A stretch of 64,000 nt of DNA from the NCBI GenBank assembly GCA_029851415.1, contig CM056741.1, positions 147,548,522 through 147,612,521 of the forward strand. The letters are read 5' to 3'. Source of the DNA: Eretmocerus hayati (lineage: Eukaryota > Arthropoda > Insecta > Hymenoptera > Aphelinidae). How positions within the stretch are numbered: position 1 is the stretch's first letter; every line of letters starts with the position of its first letter. The notes beneath the pieces were generated by a model. That model made no database searches, was not told the DNA's origin, and saw only the letters and a list, made by a program, of their open reading frames with translations. Position numbers and translations under genes: made by a program. This document shows, piece by piece, positions 58,260 through 64,000 of this stretch.

Positions 58260-58510
58260 TTGGGCTATCTAAACTGAGGTTCTTTTGGCAAAGTCTGTAA
58301 TTTGGCTGAGACGGAATTTTGACACAATTGGTTTCAATATGCTCAAAATGAAGTTTTTCTTGAAAATTTTCGTTTTTTCTGAAATTCAAGATTTTTGGAG
58401 ATTGAATGGAATTTCAGTATTAACCAATCGATGGATCAAGACTAAAAACCATAGCCTAGGTAACCCAAATTGCCGTAAGTACAAGTTAGAAAGAGATATT
58501 TTACTATAAA
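58260..58510 (-). repeat. ~325-bp repeat family, single monomer
   Basis: GGCTGAGACGGAATTTTGAC, then CAATTGGTTTCAATATGCTC and AACCAATCGATGGATCAAGA, are in the same order and strand as at 55640-56330. Confidence 0.7.
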
Positions 58511-59936
58511 AGTAGACAATTTTAGCCAATTTACCTCAAAACACAAATAAATCAAATTCAATTGGGACAGAAGAGCAGCCAAATCACTGGTTCATCTCTG
58601 AATGATTCTCTACAACTTGTAGAAAGGCAGAAATCGATAAAGTGGAGTGAAGGAGAGGAAGCGTGGCGGAAAAAAAACAACATACATACACACACCGACA
58701 CATGCAAAGAGACGGAAAGATGAGTCCCTGGGAGGTTTTGAAGGTTTTTAGAAAAGAGATTGTCACTCACAATCGTTAGATTTTGGCGAGAGGAACAAGA
58801 AGGTTGAAGCATTTTTGTGATAGGAGGAATTTTGTTGAAGAAAATATTGAGTTTAATGGAAAAATTGATCAAAAATCTGCTGTACCGAAAACAAAGCTTT
58901 CTCTTTAGAGAAAGCAAAATCGGCATTAATTGAATTATACTGTTGTAACTCCCGGCCAATTTATAATTAATATGTGCAGATTTCCCATTCCGAACTCGTG
59001 ATGACCATGAGTTATTAGGCTATTGAACACTCTCGCAAAATCGGATTTTATTGAGTTCTTTTATTTATAAGTTAGATTCGTTAGAATATGACGCGATACA
59101 ACAACGGGTTCGCGATTTAAGTGTCGAGGACATCTTGAGTACATGTCCTCTCTTGACATCCCGCGCTTTTGTTATCTCATGTCCACAGGATGTCAAGAAT
59201 TTAGCTTCGTTAGGACGTTCTGGTAGTGCTTCTATTAGACCGCGATGTCCTCCTATGGCATGGAAAAAGGTCATCAAAAAAGGGACATGTTTGAGGTGGT
59301 CGTTTGGACATACGTTTGAGGTTATGTCCACCTTGTCCTAAAGTAGGCAGATTTCCGAAGCCTGCCCGATAGCCGTCTTTTAGTCAACAATTGGTCATCT
59401 TAATCGGACGTTCCTAAAATTTGCCATTGTGAGGACGTCCCATGTCCAAAATGATCGCGAGCGATGCTAGCTGGGTTGAGCAAGAAGACGGTACAGGTAG
59501 AATCTTAAATTTAGTGAATGGGAGCAGATGACGAATGGGTTCCGGAGCACTTCAAAAGTACTCAAGTGACACGAAAATCGGACATTAAATTGTATTTATC
59601 TCTTGTGGTGGCTTGAAATGATTATTTAATGAATCCGACACCTTCTTAGAAGTTCACTTGACCCTGACAGAACAAAATCCAAGAAGATCTATACGCGTGG
59701 TCCGAATGTACTCAAAAAGTTATTATCCCACATCATTTATTCAGGACTTCATTATCTACTAATCCCCATCATTGCTCTATAGTTCGCAAGAGTCTTCTGC
59801 CAGGGGAATTCCTTTGTCTAATCATGAGAAGACTTGTTCCAGGATATGTATCATGTCCACCCAGAGATGAATTGTATATCGGAAACTATTGCAAGTTATG
59901 AGACAATAATTGCAACCAGAAGCACTATAAGCAAAT
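58511..59936. other. Spacer, no gene recognised
   Basis: Holds a 96-aa plus ORF at 59051-59341 overlapping an 88-aa minus ORF, neither with a known domain. The stretch 59100-59460 is rich in GGACAT/ATGTCC and GGACGT words in both orientations. Confidence 0.4.
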
Positions 59937-60254
59937 ATGTTACATGTAGATGAATATTTAGAACCAAAGGACACGGATCTTTATATGGAAGAGAATTTTG
60001 CCTACGATGAATACATTGGAAATACCAAAGTCGATGGAAATTTTGTACTGGAAAAATCAAGACTCAATATGGGCGAACCAAATACAGCATACGTTGACGA
60101 AAGATTTTGTGAGGATGGCACGCCTATTGGCTATGGGAAGTATGAGTTTCAGCGCCTCCGTGCGGCGGGAAACGGCATGCCACGGGAGGGAACAGTCGAA
60201 CCCTTTTATATATGGTTTAGTGCAGGCTTCGGTCTTCTTATGCATTTAGTTTAA
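59937..60254 (+). CDS. Unidentified 105-aa ORF, 3' part inside a foldback
   Basis: Starts with ATG after an in-frame stop: MLHVDEYLEPKDTDLYMEEN, then FAYDEYIGNTKVDGNFVLEK and SRLNMGEPNTAYVDERFCED. The acidic, Tyr-rich composition without low complexity looks like real protein. From about residue 62 (position 60124) the sequence is the left arm of a foldback element, so the genuine protein, if any, has been cut and the C-terminus (PFYIWFSAGFGLLMHLV) is transposon-derived. No family was recognised. Confidence 0.35.
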   Translation: MLHVDEYLEPKDTDLYMEENFAYDEYIGNTKVDGNFVLEKSRLNMGEPNTAYVDERFCEDGTPIGYGKYEFQRLRAAGNGMPREGTVEPFYIWFSAGFGLLMHLV

Positions 60255-61092
60255 GAACCATAGCTCGGATACGGCAACAGTATGCGAAACGATCGTAGGG
60301 TTTTCAAAAACCAAGAGTTTGAGTGCTTGTGAGTCCGAATCCGAGCAAATTTGAGTAAATTAGAGCGAGTTGAAATTTTTGCTAATGCTTTTTGCATGGG
60401 CGCGAGCATGGGCGTTGCGGCTACTGCTCAACCACCGCTTCTGCCTCAACTCGCTTTGATATTTTTCTCGCTCCGGGCTCTGTGAATCTTCCAATAATGG
60501 TCTGATTGATACGTACGATATCTCAAAGTTTTCGCAATTGAAAATCTAACAACTTTCTCGCTTACTGTTACGAGGTTTGAGCAACGGTTTTCCCAAAAAT
60601 GAAGGTCAGAAATAGAGCATGCAAATTAGGCGCGGGTTAGGGGTTTTCCTCCATTTTCCAGAGAACCTATCGCTTAAACCTCGTAACAGTGAGCGAGAAA
60701 GTTGTTAGATTTTTAATTGCAAGGATTTTGAGCTATCATACATATCAATCGGACCGTTATTGAAGGATTTACAGAGCCCAAAGCGAGAAAAATATCGGAG
60801 AGCGAGTCGAGGCAGAAGCGGTGGCTTATCTGGCCGCAACGCCCATGCGAAAAGCATAGGCGAAAATTTCAATTCGCTCTAATTTACTCAATTTTGTTCG
60901 GATTCGGACTCACAAACACTCAAACTCTTCGTTTTTGAAAACCCTACGATCGTCTTGCCTACTGTTGCCGTATCCGAGCTATGGTTTTCAAACTAAATGC
61001 ATAAGAAGACTGAAGCCCGCACTAAACCATATTTAAACACGTTCGACTGCTCCCTCCCATGGCATGCCGTTTATACTTCCTACAGCCAATAC
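60124..61092. mobile_element. Foldback element, ~1 kb
   Basis: Arms 60124-60580 and 60673-61092 are reverse complements with scattered mismatches and one ~34 bp gap in the right arm. Matching words include TATTGGCTATGGGAAGTAT, GGCATGCC, ACCATAGCTCGGATACGGCA, GCATGGGCGTTGCGGC and AAATCTAACAACTTTCTCGC. The loop is ~92 bp. No ORF within is credible. Confidence 0.85.
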
Positions 61093-61239
61093 ATGTGAAT
61101 AAAGATCCCCAAGAGGGAACTATATTCTGAAATTTTCTACTATCAAAATTTTATAATCCAATTTTGAGGCTATTTTCGATGCGAGTGAGAGAGACGGGTT
61201 AAGTCAAGTAAATTATATTTTTTGAGAATAAGATGAATA

Positions 61240-61340
61240 TATTCATTCCTTTAGCAGTCCATGCTAGAAGTATGGAGAGTGAGAGACTTGAGCAGTCCAT
61301 GCTAGAAGTATGATGAGAGAGAGAGAGAGAGTGTGTGTAT
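61240..61340 (+). repeat. 22-bp direct repeat and GA/GT microsatellite
   Basis: AGCAGTCCATGCTAGAAGTA occurs twice, near 61252 and 61293, followed by (GA)n and (GT)n at about 61313-61339. Confidence 0.75.
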
Positions 61341-61474
61341 CAAGATACATCAATCAACATCCTTCCTTGTCAATGATACTAGACTAATAATTGCTCGGTC
61401 ACGGATTATCTTTACTTGAGCATTTTGAGAACATGCTAAAATTCGAATCACTCATTAATCTCATGAAACGTGAA

Positions 61475-61980
61475 TGGGTTCATGCTACCAGATTGAATTT
61501 ATTCTGAGATTTTCCGAGAGATAGATTTCTACGCCACTACTTCAATTGTTGATGAATCTCTTGGGAAAATGTTCTCACGCTACCAAAATGTCATCCGTGA
61601 ACTATTTTAATCACGTATTTTCCGCTAACAGAGTGAATTTGAATCTCTAATATGTTCGAATATCTTTCTCACGCTACCAAATTAAACTTACAACTTGAAC
61701 AGTATACCTTAGATACAACGGCATCCATCGACTTCCTGGAAAAATTTCGATCGTATTCGCGTTACTGCACGAATATATATGGCCCTAATCTAATGAAATA
61801 TTCTCAGTTATCAACTTCCACGCTCCCAAAACGAATTATCATACCATTTGTATGATATTTACTAAGATCCTCGTGTATTGAACCGAAGATTAGCTACTGT
61901 GAGAAATTACATGAAGACACCCAATTCTAATTCAATGAATTACCTAGGATATATTTACGCTGCCAGATGGATGTATAGAT
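61475..61980 (+). repeat. Degenerate array of TCTCACGCTACCAAATTGAA-type words
   Basis: Copies at about 61480, 61573, 61620, 61666, 61768 and 61954 share a (T/C)(A/C)CGCT(A/G/C)CCA core followed by an A-rich stretch. Spacing is irregular (~45-190 bp). A 67-aa ORF (61652-61855) overlaps it and is not supported. Confidence 0.55.
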
Positions 61981-62169
61981 CTTATCTTTTATTCATCCAC
62001 TGAATGTACAAGAATTTCATTTCAGTTATAATTTCCTATGGTGAAAGTATTTTCAAATTTACGCAACCTTAGAATAATTTTGATCAGGAGAATTCTTGAA
62101 GATTTCAATACAAAATGAAACCGTACCTCCTCATAACTTTCTGATCCGGGGATCAGTTGCGGGCCAATG

Positions 62170-62440
62170 AACGTGTCATGGAGCTAGACTGAGCTCCATG
62201 CCTACGAACTGCAGCTACTTCAAGATGCAATGGAATGTGGTGCAACTATAGCCGCACGTGCCAGAATCTATAGCTGTGCGTCATGGAGTACGTCTAGAAA
62301 TATAAGCTCCAGCTATTGCAGTAATTATTGTAATGTAGTGCAACTGAGGGTCACCAACCGCGCGTGCAAGAATTGATAGCCATGACTCAGAGATGCCAGC
62401 TACGGAAGCCGAGGTGGCTCACCGCTCGCACTCACAGCGA
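62170..62440 (+). repeat. ~125-bp imperfect tandem pair
   Basis: GCAGCTACTTC...GGAATGTGGTGCAACTATAG...CGTGCCAGAATCTATAGC is followed by CCAGCTATTGC...GTAATGTAGTGCAACTGAGG...CGTGCAAGAATTGATAGC. A GC-rich CGCG-palindromic stretch follows at 62450-62485. Confidence 0.55.
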
Positions 62441-62485
62441 TACAACTGAATCGCGCGGCGCGCGGTCGGATCGCGCGTCACCCGA

Positions 62486-63095
62486 TATTTAATCAAAAAT
62501 AACTCATTCACGGATTTACACGGGAAAATTATCCACAAGAGTGCCGCATCATCGGTTCATAGGAGGTGGGTTCGCTGATTTGACCCCACCGTCCATTTTT
62601 CGTTCGTGAATTCAGTCCTGACCCAACGACGCAGAGCTATCTATATTCCCCCACGTGTATGAGAAGCCTATTTCAATTCCTACTGAGACTGTTCATATGA
62701 ATTATTTAGTTTTCACAACTATGTAGGACGAGATTTGGGAAAAATTTTTCTCTAGAATTGTTCAACTCGCACTTCATAAAACAAAATCTAGGAGAACTGA
62801 TTCAATCAGGAGATCATATTCGAGCGAGTGCTGAGTGTTTCGAGAAGAGAATCGTTTCATTTCATCGTTTCATCTCTGAGTAATCGCCATTTATAAATAT
62901 TCTGAGCACAGAGTCAGGGTTTACATATGTGTGACACCATTCCGCAAAGGGTTAAAATATATAGAAAATTGTTGGATGGTCTCGGACAACTATTGTATGT
63001 CGGAATTCTTCTTCCTCTTCCTGAGTCAGTGATAATGTCGATGATAGTAACACTCGGCTTTTTTCCAATTCTAAATTTATGAAAGACTGCACTCT
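62486..63095. other. Spacer without recognised feature
   Basis: AT-rich, no ORF or repeat could be supported. Confidence 0.4.
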
Positions 63096-63800
63096 AGATC
63101 CCTTAGAGGTAACTTTACCTCTAAGTAGAGTGAAAATTACCTCTAAGGGTAGAGTAATGATAAACTTCCTTAAGTCGAGGTGAAATTACCTCTAGTTAGA
63201 GAGAAAACTTGTGGACTCTACGATAATCTCGAGCTTAGCGGCAATCATACCTCTAAGCTAGAGAGAATTGTCGATCGGCCACCATAAAAACCATAACCCC
63301 CGCGATTGGAATCTTGAATAGAGCTCATATTTTTGATTCATGAATTATCATCAGATGAAATCCAAGTCGTTCCAAACCCGGCATGATTCCACATACAAGG
63401 CTAACTAAAGTTGAACTCAACCTCAAATTTGCATGTGGTGCGCGAATGGAAACAATTCTTATATTGACGACTTATTAGCTCTCTTTATGATTACTCGAGC
63501 TTGTTGTATACTTATACTTTTTATACAGATCGCGGGTTAGTATGAAGATCTTCCACTGGTGAGATTCGCAGATAATTGCCGTGTATTCTCAGTCATTGCC
63601 CGATATTAATCTCAAACCATCCATTTCACAATTCATTGATTTACAAAAGATGGCATGAATTGGTACATAACCTCTTCAGATCCGCAGTCCGCAGACTCAT
63701 CTTTAGTTTGAAGGGACTCTTGCATTTTACCTCCAAGCTTCGAGGTAATCAGAGCTTAGAGGTAAAATTCTCTCTAAGTGGGGTTAAATTCACCTGGAAA
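63095..63800. repeat. ACCTCTAAG/CTTAGAGGT inverted-word array
   Basis: ACCTCTAAG or its complement recurs at about 63103, 63117, 63138, 63190, 63249 and 63757, often followed by TAGAG, making small hairpins such as ACCTCTAAGCTAGAG. The flanking AAATTACCTCTA words are also repeated. The 78-aa ORF at 63576-63812 overlaps it and is not supported. Confidence 0.55.
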
Positions 63801-64000
63801 ACGGTTTATTGATATGATGGTCCAAGTTAACTCAGAGAAGTCAATTATACAATGACTCTCCCAGTCAAAGTTCCTCGTAAGCTACTATATACAATCCATC
63901 ACTCCCAATACATGATATTCGAGTGAAATATTTGTCAGTCAATCATATCATCAGATCCTCGAGATTGTGTATCAGAATCAGAATCCAAAATATGCATGTT

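Noticed and set aside
59051..59341. 96-aa ORF as a gene
   Set aside because: An 88-aa ORF covers the same DNA on the other strand; the sequence is dominated by repeated GGACAT words, with no domain.

Overview
The window is repeat-rich, AT-rich nuclear DNA from a eukaryote, most likely an arthropod and probably an insect. The support is spliced reading frames with GT/AG introns, a jockey/CR1-type LINE, hAT, PIF/Harbinger, Tigger-like and piggyBac-like DNA transposons, a Ty1/copia fragment, and an LTR whose primer site matches tRNA-Arg (the primer of the insect 412/mdg1 gypsy group). No bacterial gene organisation, rRNA or functional tRNA gene was seen. The species cannot be named from the sequence.

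Layout. 1-2798 holds two tandem ~1.02 kb units, repeated in direct orientation at 32423-35226. 3330-7560 is a tandem array of exon/intron-like cassettes with conserved splice signals. 8974-31972 is one 23 kb foldback (FB) transposon flanked by the 9-bp repeat CTATTATAA. Each terminal inverted repeat has a ~0.26 kb unique tip followed by about 4-5 kb of a 72-bp minisatellite. The ~14 kb interior is itself a nest of elements: a LINE 3' end split by a hAT element with a perfect 8-bp target duplication, a gypsy-type LTR with an unusually long tRNA-Arg primer site, a 0.8 kb hairpin and a 3.3 kb foldback.

35.2-47 kb carries a ~325-bp tandem repeat, a 75-bp minisatellite, a first exon for a probable secreted protein, tRNA-derived SINE heads, another foldback family, a 5'-truncated copia element with its 3' LTR, a Tigger-like MITE and several short tandem repeats. 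48298-54312 is a nearly intact 6.0 kb PIF/Harbinger transposon with perfect 94-bp TIRs. It has both expected genes, divergently placed at the ends and convergently transcribed: a DDE nuclease (+) and a Myb/SANT-like DNA-binding partner (-). Piggybac-like MITEs lie on both sides. 55.5-64 kb has more of the ~325-bp repeat, GC-rich hairpins, one unidentified ORF abutting a foldback, and several short-motif arrays.

Very little looks like host coding sequence. The best host candidates are the secreted-protein exon at 36786-36993, the cassette array at 3.3-7.5 kb, and small unidentified ORFs. The main biology is transposons nested in transposons, with foldback structures at scales from ~120 bp to 23 kb.
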